A model generated the notes under the pieces. It had not been told where the DNA came from and did not search any database. It saw only the letters and a program-made list of their open reading frames with translations. Source: Bacteroidota bacterium (lineage in GTDB: Bacteria; Bacteroidota; Bacteroidia; B-17B0; Aurantibacillaceae). From it: 64,000 nt of DNA. The position numbers and the translations under genes are program-made. Positions 17,477-26,520 of the stretch are shown piece by piece (position 1 is the first letter of the stretch; each line of letters begins with the position of its first letter). The stretch spans positions 25,579-89,578 of the forward strand of contig JANYEQ010000035.1 of assembly GCA_025363015.1 (NCBI GenBank), written 5' to 3'.

Positions 17477-18156
17477 TTTTTACTTTCTACCAGAATATTA
17501 CTGGCTACTTTACTACTAAAAAATAAAGTGTGTTTGTTATTAATTTTCACTTTGTATAAATTATCAAAACTATTAATGTCTTCTACTTTAATAACATCAC
17601 CTATTTTTAAACCTATTAATGTTAAGTGCTGCAAAAACTCTTTACTATGTTCGCAAACACCCATTAATATATAGTTTCCTTTTTTTGTGAATGTAACTAA
17701 AGGCTTGGCTTTTATACTGTTTATTTGCCCATTTGAATTTGGAATAGGATCGCCATGAGGATCAAATTTAGGTTCGCCTAAAAATTTATCTAAACGGTCT
17801 ATTAATTCATCGCTGTGAATGTGCTCTAACTGCTCAGCAATATCGTGTACTTCATCCCATTTAAAGTTTAATTTTTCTAATAAAAATACTTCCCACAAAC
17901 GGTGTTTACGTACGATTTTTATCGCTAATTTTTGTCCTTTGGCAGAAAGAGTAACTCCTTTGTACTTTTGATAATTGATTAGTTTTTTGTCCGCTAAACG
18001 AATAAGCATATCTGTAACAGAAGCCGCTTTGTTATTAAAATAATTTGATATTTCGTTCGTAGAAACATCTTGAGTAGCTGATTTTGAGGCTAGAGAATAA
18101 ATAGCTTTTATATAATTTTCTTCGGTAAACGAAATAATCATAACGCAAAAATACAA
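17473..18156 (-). CDS. mntR: DtxR/MntR family metal-dependent transcriptional regulator
   Basis: N-terminal HTH (FTEENYIKAIYSL...NEISNYFNNKAASVTDMLIRLADKKLINYQKYKGVTLS), FeoA-like C-terminus; overlaps mntH by 4 nt. Confidence 0.88.
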   Translation of the reverse strand: MYFCVMIISFTEENYIKAIYSLASKSATQDVSTNEISNYFNNKAASVTDMLIRLADKKLINYQKYKGVTLSAKGQKLAIKIVRKHRLWEVFLLEKLNFKWDEVHDIAEQLEHIHSDELIDRLDKFLGEPKFDPHGDPIPNSNGQINSIKAKPLVTFTKKGNYILMGVCEHSKEFLQHLTLIGLKIGDVIKVEDINSFDNLYKVKINNKHTLFFSSKVASNILVESKK

Positions 18157-18311
18157 TTAATTACTCACTTAAAAAAATATTTAGGGTAGTCTAAATTTTA
18201 TCAAAAAAAAACTATTTAAAATAAATTATCGTAAAGTAAACAGCACAAATTTTAATGTTTGTAATTTCCTGCTCATTTACTACTTTTACGCAAAATTAAT
18301 TATTTTATATT

Positions 18312-18911
18312 TTGTACAAATACTTTAAAACACTAGTATTAGTTATATTTTTAAATGGTATTGCGCTATACTCTTTGGCTTGCCAATGTCCGCTTACAAC
18401 TTTGGGTATAGATGAATGTAGTAAATACGAAGTTATTTTTAAAGGTAAAATTATTACAGTAAAAAATTGTAATCAAAATTTAGGCGAAGCCATTTTTGAG
18501 GTGGAAGAATTATACAAAGGTAACTTACCCAACCAATTTAAAGTGTTATTTGAGTGTAAAGTTGAATGTGCTCAGCAATTTAATGTAGGCGAAGAATGGA
18601 TAGTATACTCTCGTTATAAGCAAATAGATAATGCCTTAATGAATTGGTGTAGCCGAAGCCGTAAGTATTTTAAAAATTCAAAAGAAGATTTTTATACTGT
18701 AACCTATGGCAACGATTATGAGGACGAAGTAAAGTTTTTAAGAGAAAAATTAGGCTTACACCGTTTGCTAGCAACCGTTAAAAATGCCAGCGAAGGGCGA
18801 AATATAAAACCAAATGCCAACCAAACTATCGTTATTTTAATAAGTTCTATTATTTTTCTTTTTCTGTTTTATTGGCTATTTAATAAATGGTATAAAAAAC
18901 AAAATAAATAA
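18312..18911 (+). CDS. Secreted/membrane protein with TIMP/netrin-like Cys-rich domain and C-terminal TM helix
   Basis: SLACQCPLTTLGIDECSKYEVIFKGKI ... VLFECKVECAQQFNVGEEWIVYS; TM near C-terminus. The track start is a TTG codon, so the true start is uncertain. Confidence 0.6.
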   Translation: MYKYFKTLVLVIFLNGIALYSLACQCPLTTLGIDECSKYEVIFKGKIITVKNCNQNLGEAIFEVEELYKGNLPNQFKVLFECKVECAQQFNVGEEWIVYSRYKQIDNALMNWCSRSRKYFKNSKEDFYTVTYGNDYEDEVKFLREKLGLHRLLATVKNASEGRNIKPNANQTIVILISSIIFLFLFYWLFNKWYKKQNK

Positions 18912-18943
18912 TTATTCAATTTAAATAATAAATATTAAGTATT

Positions 18944-19738
18944 ATGACTTATTTACAAGCCCTAATTATTGCAATTATTGAAGGATTAACCGAATTTTTA
19001 CCCATATCATCTACTGGGCATATGATGATAACTACCGCCATTTTAGGTGTTGAAATTACACCATTTGTAAAATTATTTACTATTGCCATTCAATTAGGAG
19101 CAATTTTAAGCGTGGTAGTTTTATACTTTAAACGTTTTTTTAAAACTATACACTTTTATATAAAATTAATTGTAGCATTTATTCCTAGTGCTATTGCGGG
19201 TTTACTTTTAGGCGATTGGATTGACGCCCAACTCGAAAATATTTTTGGTGTAGCCATCGCTTTATTTGTTGGCGGAATAATTTTATTATTTGTAGATAAA
19301 CGGTTTAAAAATCAAACCATTAGCGACGAAAAAAACATTAATTATTTAACAGCCTTAAAAATTGGTGTATTTCAATGCTTAGCTTTATTTCCAGGCGTTA
19401 GCCGAAGTGCCAGCACAATTATTGGTGGTATGACACAAAAATTAACGCGTCAAACGGCTGCCGAATTTTCGTTTTTTTTAGCAGTGCCTACCATGTTAGC
19501 CGCTACCGCTAAAAAATTATTAGATGCTTATAAAGATGGTTTAACTCTTTCATCAGAGGAAATTAAACTACTAGCTTTTGGTAATGCAATAGCTTTTATT
19601 GTAGCATTAGTGGCTATAAAAACCTTTATTGGTATCTTAAATAAATTCGGCTTTAAATGGTTTGGCGTTTACCGAATTATTGTAGGTGGAATTTTAATTA
19701 TTTTGTTTTTATTACACATTAAAATTGCAGTGGTTTAA
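18944..19738 (+). CDS. uppP: Undecaprenyl-diphosphate phosphatase
   Basis: [20 protein letters not shown] and [15 protein letters not shown] motifs. Confidence 0.95.
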   Translation: MTYLQALIIAIIEGLTEFLPISSTGHMMITTAILGVEITPFVKLFTIAIQLGAILSVVVLYFKRFFKTIHFYIKLIVAFIPSAIAGLLLGDWIDAQLENIFGVAIALFVGGIILLFVDKRFKNQTISDEKNINYLTALKIGVFQCLALFPGVSRSASTIIGGMTQKLTRQTAAEFSFFLAVPTMLAATAKKLLDAYKDGLTLSSEEIKLLAFGNAIAFIVALVAIKTFIGILNKFGFKWFGVYRIIVGGILIILFLLHIKIAVV

Positions 19739-19824
19739 CAAATATAATTTCTGTATTTTTTTGAACATTAACCTATTTTTACTATTTATTTTGCTAAATT
19801 CGCAACTCTAAATTACGTAAGATT

Positions 19825-20568
19825 ATGAATATTTTAGTTGCCATTAGTAATGTGCCCGATACGACCACCAAAATTCAATTTACAGACGGTGACACTAAGT
19901 TTAATTCGGCCGGAGTTACCTTTGTTATTAACCCATATGACGAGTGGTATGCCCTTGTTCGTGCTTTAGAAATTAAAGAAGCAAACATTGCTCAAAAAGT
20001 TACCATTATACATGTAGGCTTAGCCGACAGCGAAGCTACTATTCGTAAAGGTTTAGCTTTAGGTGCCGATGATGCTGTGCGCATTGATGCCGAAGGCCCA
20101 GATGCTTTTTTTGTAGGCGAACAAATCGCTAACTACGCAAAAGCAAATGGCTACGAATTAATTATGGTGGGTAAAGAAACTATTAATTACAACGGTTCTA
20201 GCGTGGGTGCAATTATTGCTGGCGTATTAGATTTACCATTTGTATCGCTTGCTACAAAATTAGATATTGAAGGTAATAAAGCAACCATTGAACACGATAT
20301 AGATGGCGGTACTCAAATTATAGAATGTGAATTACCACTGGTACTAAGTGCAGCAAAAGGCATGGCAGAACAGCGTATTCCAAATATGCGCGGTATTATG
20401 GCGGCCCGCACCAAACCATTAACAGTTGTAGCAGCAAGTAATGCAACACCGCTAACAAGCATAAAATCGTTTACACTAAGCGCTGGGCGTACAACTTGTA
20501 AAATGATTACTGAAGATGATTTAGATGAGTTAGTAAACTTATTACATACCGAAGCGAAGGTAATTTAA
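19825..20568 (+). CDS. etfB: Electron transfer flavoprotein subunit beta
   Basis: ETF-beta fold with ALGADDAVRID and VGKETINYNGSSVGAIIAGVLDLPFVSLATKL; adjacent etfA. Confidence 0.93.
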   Translation: MNILVAISNVPDTTTKIQFTDGDTKFNSAGVTFVINPYDEWYALVRALEIKEANIAQKVTIIHVGLADSEATIRKGLALGADDAVRIDAEGPDAFFVGEQIANYAKANGYELIMVGKETINYNGSSVGAIIAGVLDLPFVSLATKLDIEGNKATIEHDIDGGTQIIECELPLVLSAAKGMAEQRIPNMRGIMAARTKPLTVVAASNATPLTSIKSFTLSAGRTTCKMITEDDLDELVNLLHTEAKVI

Positions 20569-20640
20569 AGAAATTTTAAATTTTGAATGTCTATAAAAAT
20601 CATTCAAAATAAAATCAACATTAATTTAACATTTAAAATT

Positions 20641-21618
20641 ATGATATTAGTATATACCGAAATTAACAAAGGGCGCGTAAAAAAAGCATCGTTAGAGTGT
20701 TTAAATTATGCTTCAAAAATTGCCCAATTAATTGGCTCAAGCGTTACAGCTTTAGTTAATAATGCCGATGAATCTCAGTTATTAGAGATTGGTAAAGCTG
20801 GCGCCACAAAAATTTTATCCATAAAAAACGATAAACTAAATAGCGATGGCGTATACATTTGCGCAGCTGTTGAACAAGCTGTAAAAGCAGAAAATGCTAA
20901 ACTTATTATTTTTGCGTTTGATATTACAGGTAAGGCAGTAGCCCCTCGTTTATCGGCTAAATTAAAAGCAGGTTTAGTGGCTGGTGCCGTTGATTATCCG
21001 GTGGTAAATGGCTCAACGTTAGAAGTTAAGAAAAATGTGTTTTCAGGTAAAGCCACTGCCGTTTATAGTATTAATAGCGATGTTAAAATTATATCTCTAT
21101 TGCCTAATAGTTTCCCTGTAAAATTAGGCGATAACACAGCAACTGTGGTTGATTTTTCGGTTGATTTATCAACAACTATTTCAAAAATAATTATTAAAGA
21201 AACAAAAAGTACAGATGTGGCAGGAATGATACCTTTACCAGAAGCAGAGCTTGTAGTAAGTGCCGGACGAGGATTAAAAGGTCCTGAAAATTGGGGCATT
21301 GTAGAAGATTTAGCCAAAGTGTTAAATGCCACTACCGCTTGCTCTCGACCTGTGGCCGATATGCATTGGCGTCCGCATCACGAACACGTGGGGCAAACAG
21401 GTGTTGCCATTCGCCCTAACTTATATATTGCTATTGGTATTTCGGGTGCTATACAACATTTAGCAGGCGTTAATGGAAGTAAAACTATAGTTGTAATTAA
21501 TAACGATAAAGAAGCTCCATTTTTTAAATCGGCTGATTATGGCGTTGTAGGAGATGCTTTTACCATATTACCAAAATTAACCGAAGCCCTAAAAAAATTT
21601 AAAGCTAACCAAAACTAA
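20641..21618 (+). CDS. etfA: Electron transfer flavoprotein subunit alpha (ORF track start 20587)
   Basis: MILVYTEINKGRVKKASLE start; VVSAGRGLKGPENWGIVEDLA and GQTGVAIRPNLYIAIGISGAIQHLAG. Confidence 0.93.
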   Translation: MILVYTEINKGRVKKASLECLNYASKIAQLIGSSVTALVNNADESQLLEIGKAGATKILSIKNDKLNSDGVYICAAVEQAVKAENAKLIIFAFDITGKAVAPRLSAKLKAGLVAGAVDYPVVNGSTLEVKKNVFSGKATAVYSINSDVKIISLLPNSFPVKLGDNTATVVDFSVDLSTTISKIIIKETKSTDVAGMIPLPEAELVVSAGRGLKGPENWGIVEDLAKVLNATTACSRPVADMHWRPHHEHVGQTGVAIRPNLYIAIGISGAIQHLAGVNGSKTIVVINNDKEAPFFKSADYGVVGDAFTILPKLTEALKKFKANQN

Positions 21619-21726
21619 TACTAAAATGGCAAAAGGAAGAGGTAAAAAGGAAGATGTAAATTCACAAATATTTACCAATTGTAGTATTGGTTATATTTAT
21701 TTTTAGTATTTTAGTTAGTTTAATGA

Positions 21727-22341
21727 ATGAAAAAAGTTAGGTTAGAAATAGTTGGATTATCATATAGCCAAACGCAAAGTGGTGCTTATGCATTAGTATT
21801 GGGCGAAAGCGCTGGTACGCGCCGTTTGCCAATTATTATTGGTGGCTTTGAAGCCCAAGCCATTGCTATTGAATTAGAAAAAATGAGCCCCAGTCGCCCA
21901 TTAACCCACGATTTGTTTAGAGCCTTTGCCGATACCTTTGATGTAAAAATGAGCGAAGTGCTTATTTATAACTTGGTTGAAGGTATTTTTTATGCTAAAT
22001 TATTATGTAACGATGGTACACGTGAAGTAGAGATTGATGCTCGAACAAGCGATGCCATTGCTTTAGCCGTAAGGTTTAATTGCCCTATTTTTACCTTTGA
22101 ATTTATATTAAAAAGTGCAGGTATTGTGTTAGATGATGAAACGGGTGTAGCTATTAATGCCACTACGGATACTACTCCGGTAAGCGAAGTTACCGAAACT
22201 GTGCTTAGTGCCGAAAAAGAAGAATACAAAGATAAAAGTAGCGAAGAATTACAAAGTATGCTACAACGCGCTTTAGATGATGAACAATATGAAATGGCCT
22301 CTAAAATTAGAGATGAGCTAAATCAGCGCAAAAAATCGTAA
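21727..22341 (+). CDS. Bifunctional nuclease (DUF151) family protein with C-terminal UVR-like motif
   Basis: LVLGESAGTRRLPIIIGGFEAQAIAIELE, DARTSDAIALAVRFNCPIF; C-terminal LQRALDDEQYEMASKIRDELNQR. Confidence 0.88.
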   Translation: MKKVRLEIVGLSYSQTQSGAYALVLGESAGTRRLPIIIGGFEAQAIAIELEKMSPSRPLTHDLFRAFADTFDVKMSEVLIYNLVEGIFYAKLLCNDGTREVEIDARTSDAIALAVRFNCPIFTFEFILKSAGIVLDDETGVAINATTDTTPVSEVTETVLSAEKEEYKDKSSEELQSMLQRALDDEQYEMASKIRDELNQRKKS

Positions 22342-22374
22342 GTTTTTTTTATAGTTACAAGACTAAGAGGATGA

Positions 22375-22533
22375 ATGCCTTCATTATTAAATCCAAAACA
22401 AAAAGGAGGCATACTAGTAGGAGGAGAATTAATACCTGGTGTAAACTTTTTAGATGATAGGTTGGAAAATGCCCCACACATTTTTAACAAAAAGTACCAA
22501 AACTGTTCGAATTTTCGGCACGAAAGAAATTAG
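22375..22533 (+). CDS. Small ORF, 52 aa, or gene remnant
   Basis: Read directly: MPSLLNPKQKGGILVGGELIPGVNFLDDRLENAPHIFNKKYQNCSNFRHERN*; followed by a terminator-like hairpin. Below the ORF-track length cutoff. Confidence 0.25.
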   Translation: MPSLLNPKQKGGILVGGELIPGVNFLDDRLENAPHIFNKKYQNCSNFRHERN

Positions 22534-22546
22534 GTTGGTAAATTAG

Positions 22547-22590
22547 GAACACACATAACTTCTTAGGGAGTTAATTATGTGGTTCCTTCA
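22547..22590 (+). terminator. Terminator-like hairpin
   Basis: AGGAAC(A)CACATAA ... TTATGTGGTTCCT with one bulge, followed by a T-containing stretch. Confidence 0.5.
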
Positions 22591-22616
22591 TTTTAAGTTT
22601 TAAATATAAATAACCA

Positions 22617-23231
22617 ATGAATAAAAAATCAAGTTTAGTTATCATTTTAATATTAGTTTCAAGTATTTTTTATGCTCAAAAAATAGAATATTTAAAAGAT
22701 AGTATAGAATATAAAAAAGAGCTATTTGATTTAACGTTTAAAAATAGGGTCAGTAAGTGTTACGTTACCATTTTTAATAGCTCTTTTTCATTAATACGTT
22801 TTAAAAATAATCCTGAAATTGTAAAAAGATTTAATAGACATTTTGAACCAAATGTTCTTAAACAAATTTATGGAATAAATCATTTTTTATATCCATATAC
22901 TGATTGGGGTGCAATTTATTTTAATAGATATAATGATTCTGTAATATTTGTTAGGGACATGGCAATTGACGATTTTATTTTTATACAAGATAGTTTGAGA
23001 AATATAAAAGATAATAATGCTAAACCTAAATTTAAATACTATTCATTACAAGCTCTTGAACCTTTTATATTCAGTATTACTAAAAAAAATCAAACTAAAA
23101 TATATGCTGTATTAAGTTTTTATGACCGCATAAAGGTGTTTGATATTTATGGAGGAGTTGGGAAAATTGATTTATATGAAAGAAAAAATAATAAGTGGGA
23201 AAAAATAGAAGAATTATTAAATTGGTATTAG
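22617..23231 (+). CDS. Hypothetical secreted protein
   Basis: Signal peptide (MNKKSSLVIILILVSSIFYAQ); intact ORF. Confidence 0.6.
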   Translation: MNKKSSLVIILILVSSIFYAQKIEYLKDSIEYKKELFDLTFKNRVSKCYVTIFNSSFSLIRFKNNPEIVKRFNRHFEPNVLKQIYGINHFLYPYTDWGAIYFNRYNDSVIFVRDMAIDDFIFIQDSLRNIKDNNAKPKFKYYSLQALEPFIFSITKKNQTKIYAVLSFYDRIKVFDIYGGVGKIDLYERKNNKWEKIEELLNWY

Positions 23232-23259
23232 AATTAAGTTAGAAATATTATATAATTAC

Positions 23260-23381
23260 TACTCATTTGGGCATGGTACACAGCCGTTAACCACGTAAAA
23301 ACGATCTAAATATTGCTTTAAAGCAACATCTGCGCAGTTACTATTAAATAAAAAACAAGTAACCTCAAAGCCAATTGGCTC
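23260..23381 (-). pseudogene. Possible 3' gene remnant (Cys-containing C-terminus)
   Basis: Minus-strand frame EPIGFEVTCFLFNSNCADVALKQYLDRFYVVNGCVPCPNE* is protein-like but opens right after a stop and has no start. Confidence 0.25.
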
Positions 23382-23447
23382 TCACGAAACTATACAGGGA
23401 TTGCTTAAATCAATATAACAAACCTATTTAGTTTACTTTTTTAAATT

Positions 23448-24317
23448 TTAATTGCTTAAAGTGTGTAAACAGTTTTCAATAAGCACCTCTACACTTTTTT
23501 TATAATCGCTGGTAAATTCTTTACGCACACGATTGGCAATAATTACACACACCGTAAGGCAATTATGACCTAGTAACTTTCCTAAACCATACAGGGCGCT
23601 TGTTTCCATTTCAAAATTGGTAATGCGCTGCTCATTTAATTTAAAGCTAGTAAGCGATTCGTTTAAGTTTTGCATGGCTGCTTTTAAACGTATTTCGCGC
23701 CCTTGCGGCCCATAAAAGCCAGGGGCTGTAGCGGTAATACCTACAAAATTGCCTGGTTTAAATTTAGTTAATAATTGAGGCGATGCCTTAACGCAATAGG
23801 GGTAAGGTAAATTTGGTAACCAATTGGTATGTTTAATAAATGTGTTGCTAATATCATCTTCGTTTATGCTTTGCCAATTTTGATAAAAATTTAATAAACC
23901 ATCTAAACCCAAACCGTGCGAACTTACCACTAAGCCATTTACTGGAATATCGGCCTGTAAGGCGCCACTAGTACCTAACCTAATAATGTTTAAACTGCGG
24001 TGGCTTGGGTTTAAAGTACGGGTTTGTAAATTAATATTTACGGCCGCATCTAATTCGTTTAATACAATATCAATATTATCGGGGCCAATGCCAGTGCTTA
24101 ATACGGTAATGCGTTTACCTTTGTAAATACCTGTGTGGGTAACAAACTCACGGTGTTCAGTTTTAAATTCTATTTTACTAAAATGAGCCGAAATTTGTGC
24201 TACACGGTGCTGATCACCCACCACAATTACATCATCGGCAATATCTTCGGCTTTAAGATTAATGTGATACACTCTGTTTTCGGGAGTAAGAATAAGTTCG
24301 GTTTCGGGAAACTGCAT
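23448..24317 (-). CDS. Nucleoside (uridine-type) phosphorylase
   Basis: VIVVGDQHRVAQISAHF, STGIGPDNIDIVLNELDAA, FEMETSALYGLGKLLGHNCLTVCVIIANR. Confidence 0.88.
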   Translation of the reverse strand: MQFPETELILTPENRVYHINLKAEDIADDVIVVGDQHRVAQISAHFSKIEFKTEHREFVTHTGIYKGKRITVLSTGIGPDNIDIVLNELDAAVNINLQTRTLNPSHRSLNIIRLGTSGALQADIPVNGLVVSSHGLGLDGLLNFYQNWQSINEDDISNTFIKHTNWLPNLPYPYCVKASPQLLTKFKPGNFVGITATAPGFYGPQGREIRLKAAMQNLNESLTSFKLNEQRITNFEMETSALYGLGKLLGHNCLTVCVIIANRVRKEFTSDYKKSVEVLIENCLHTLSN

Positions 24318-24383
24318 ATTATATAAATTAAAAATTAAAAATGGCGGTACTTATTTTTTGATTTTAACATTCCAACTTAAAAT

Positions 24384-26426
24384 CTATTTAAATATACCCA
24401 TTTTTTCTAGCTCTTCTAAATACACACGTTTGCCTTTATAAATAGCGGTTACAAAGGCATCGGTTTGCCCAGCAAGTACTACTTTTTTATTATGTGTAAA
24501 AGCTTTACGAATAGTATTAAATTTACCACCTATGGTTATACGCGTTATACCATCATCTAACAATATATTTTCAACTTTGCCTAAGTGTTTTAAATGCTTA
24601 TAAGTATAATTTTTTGGGAATTTATAAGCCGCAATTTGTACTCTAAAATCTAAACCGTCGTAACTTATGTCGCCATATTTTTCAACATAGGCCATAATTT
24701 TTTCTTGCATTTTATTACGTGGCACAAAATTATCTTTTACAACTTGTAGGGTTTTAGTAGTAACTACAGCCACAGTGGATGTTATTGCCACAGTAGGAGT
24801 TACAATGGTTTTTACAGTGTCTTTTACGGGTGCAAAATCAAAATTAATATCTACATCTTTTTCGGCATAGCCTACTAATTTTGAGGCATCAACATCTATA
24901 CTTTTATACTCCACTTTATCGTAACTGTATTTTATTTTGTAAGTGGCATTGGGTGGTAAAATAACCACGTATTGCCCAGTAATGGCACTTGATTTTAAGG
25001 TTTTGTATATTTTATTATTATTTGAAGTTATTTCTACTACAATTTTAGCCGCTACATTTTGATTATTTTTTGTGGTTTTACCTTTAACCATATATAAGGC
25101 AGGTTTTGGGTCGCCAAAGTTGGTTTCAATTAAATACAAATCATATAGGCCTTGGCCACCTTTTTTAGCACTACTGTAGTAGCCTGTTTTTCCATCTGCC
25201 GACAATACAAAGTATCTATCATCGCCAGTATTATTAATAGGGTAACCTAAGTTTTCGGTTTTTTTAAAGGTACTATCTAACAAACTCATCGAAGTTTTAA
25301 ATACATCGTAGCCACCCATGCTGGAGCGTCCTTTACTACTAAAATATAAGGTAACACCATCGGGGTGAATGTAAGGGGCATCATCGTCGAAAGCAGTATT
25401 TACACTATCGCCCAAATTTTTAATATTACCCCAGGTACTATCGGCCATTAATTGTGCTCTATAAATATCGCGTCCACCAAAACCACCCCCACGCTCGCTA
25501 CTAAAATAAAGTAGTTGCCCATCGGGTGATAGGGAGCAATGCCCATCCCACGAATACGAGTTTACTTGCCCTTTTAATTTGGTGGGTGTGCTAAAGTTTG
25601 TACCTACTAAATTACTTTGGTAAATATCGCCATGGTCGTCGCCATTATCGCGGTAAATAAATAATATATTACCATCGTGGCTCAGCGAAATAGCGGCATC
25701 GTTACCAATGGTGTTAATACTATCAAGTGGAAAAGGGGTGGAATATTTATCGTTAATTTTTACCGACATATAAATATCTTCGGTGTATTGTCCGTTTTTT
25801 TCGGGTTGTAAAAAGGCATTCATTCGCCCGCCTTTACTTTTTTCTCCGCTGTAAGTAAATACTAACATACTTTCATCGGCCGTAATGGTTGGTACATACT
25901 CTGCCGCTGATGTATTGATAACGCTACCTATATTTGTAATTTTAGCCGTAGTAGGTTTGCTTACAAAATATTTAGCATTGTTTATGTAGCGCTTTAATTG
26001 TTCTCCATTTTTTTTACCTTCAGGCGAAGTACGTTTGTTAATAAGGTAAGCATCTATAAGAGTTAGGGCTTCGTCAAACTTATCGGTATAATGCGCAGCG
26101 CTTGCTAAATCGTATTGTATATCTTGTACTTTTTTATTTTTAGCATATATTTCGCTTAGTAAGTTGTAGGCATCTTCGTATTTATCGGCACGGTAAAGGG
26201 CGCATTTACCATAGCTGTATTTTAAAAATTCTTCTTTTGGGTGATGGTTATAAATATTATCAAATATGGGTAGGGCTAATAGGTAATTTTTTTCGTCGTA
26301 CAGTAAAAGGGCATTATCTAACGAATCTTTTTCGGTACGGCGCCATTTACCTGTGTTTGTAATTTGAGCTAATGTTGTAAAATAATTTAAGATAATAAAA
26401 AGTAAAAGCAGTTTTTTCATATACAA
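24384..26426 (-). CDS. TPR and PD40 (WD40-like propeller) secreted protein with SPOR-like C-terminus
   Basis: Signal peptide; TPR-like N-terminus; repeats such as LSPDGQLLYFSSERGGGFGGRDIYRAQL and HPDGVTLYFSSKGRSSMGGYDVFKT; C-terminal FRVQIAAYKFPKNYTYKHLKHLGKVENILLDDGITRITIGGKFNT. Confidence 0.8.
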   Translation of the reverse strand: MYMKKLLLLFIILNYFTTLAQITNTGKWRRTEKDSLDNALLLYDEKNYLLALPIFDNIYNHHPKEEFLKYSYGKCALYRADKYEDAYNLLSEIYAKNKKVQDIQYDLASAAHYTDKFDEALTLIDAYLINKRTSPEGKKNGEQLKRYINNAKYFVSKPTTAKITNIGSVINTSAAEYVPTITADESMLVFTYSGEKSKGGRMNAFLQPEKNGQYTEDIYMSVKINDKYSTPFPLDSINTIGNDAAISLSHDGNILFIYRDNGDDHGDIYQSNLVGTNFSTPTKLKGQVNSYSWDGHCSLSPDGQLLYFSSERGGGFGGRDIYRAQLMADSTWGNIKNLGDSVNTAFDDDAPYIHPDGVTLYFSSKGRSSMGGYDVFKTSMSLLDSTFKKTENLGYPINNTGDDRYFVLSADGKTGYYSSAKKGGQGLYDLYLIETNFGDPKPALYMVKGKTTKNNQNVAAKIVVEITSNNNKIYKTLKSSAITGQYVVILPPNATYKIKYSYDKVEYKSIDVDASKLVGYAEKDVDINFDFAPVKDTVKTIVTPTVAITSTVAVVTTKTLQVVKDNFVPRNKMQEKIMAYVEKYGDISYDGLDFRVQIAAYKFPKNYTYKHLKHLGKVENILLDDGITRITIGGKFNTIRKAFTHNKKVVLAGQTDAFVTAIYKGKRVYLEELEKMGIFK

Positions 26427-26520
26427 TATAGTGTTATTGGCAATGGTTATTAGGGGGATAGTAGTTTATTTTATCAGGCTAAATGTAATAAATAAAACTT
26501 AAATCCGCTAAATGTAAAAA

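Noticed and set aside
21610-21725. ATACTAAAAT ... ATTTTAGTATT inverted repeat around a 26-aa frame after etfA
   Set aside because: AT-rich, imperfect, and the frame (MAKGRGKKEDVNSQIFTNCSIGYIYF) has no support.
22547-22590. Considered as a second attC-like site (CATAAC ... GTTAATTATGTGG)
   Set aside because: Only ~44 nt, a simple near-perfect hairpin without split core boxes; a terminator explains it better.
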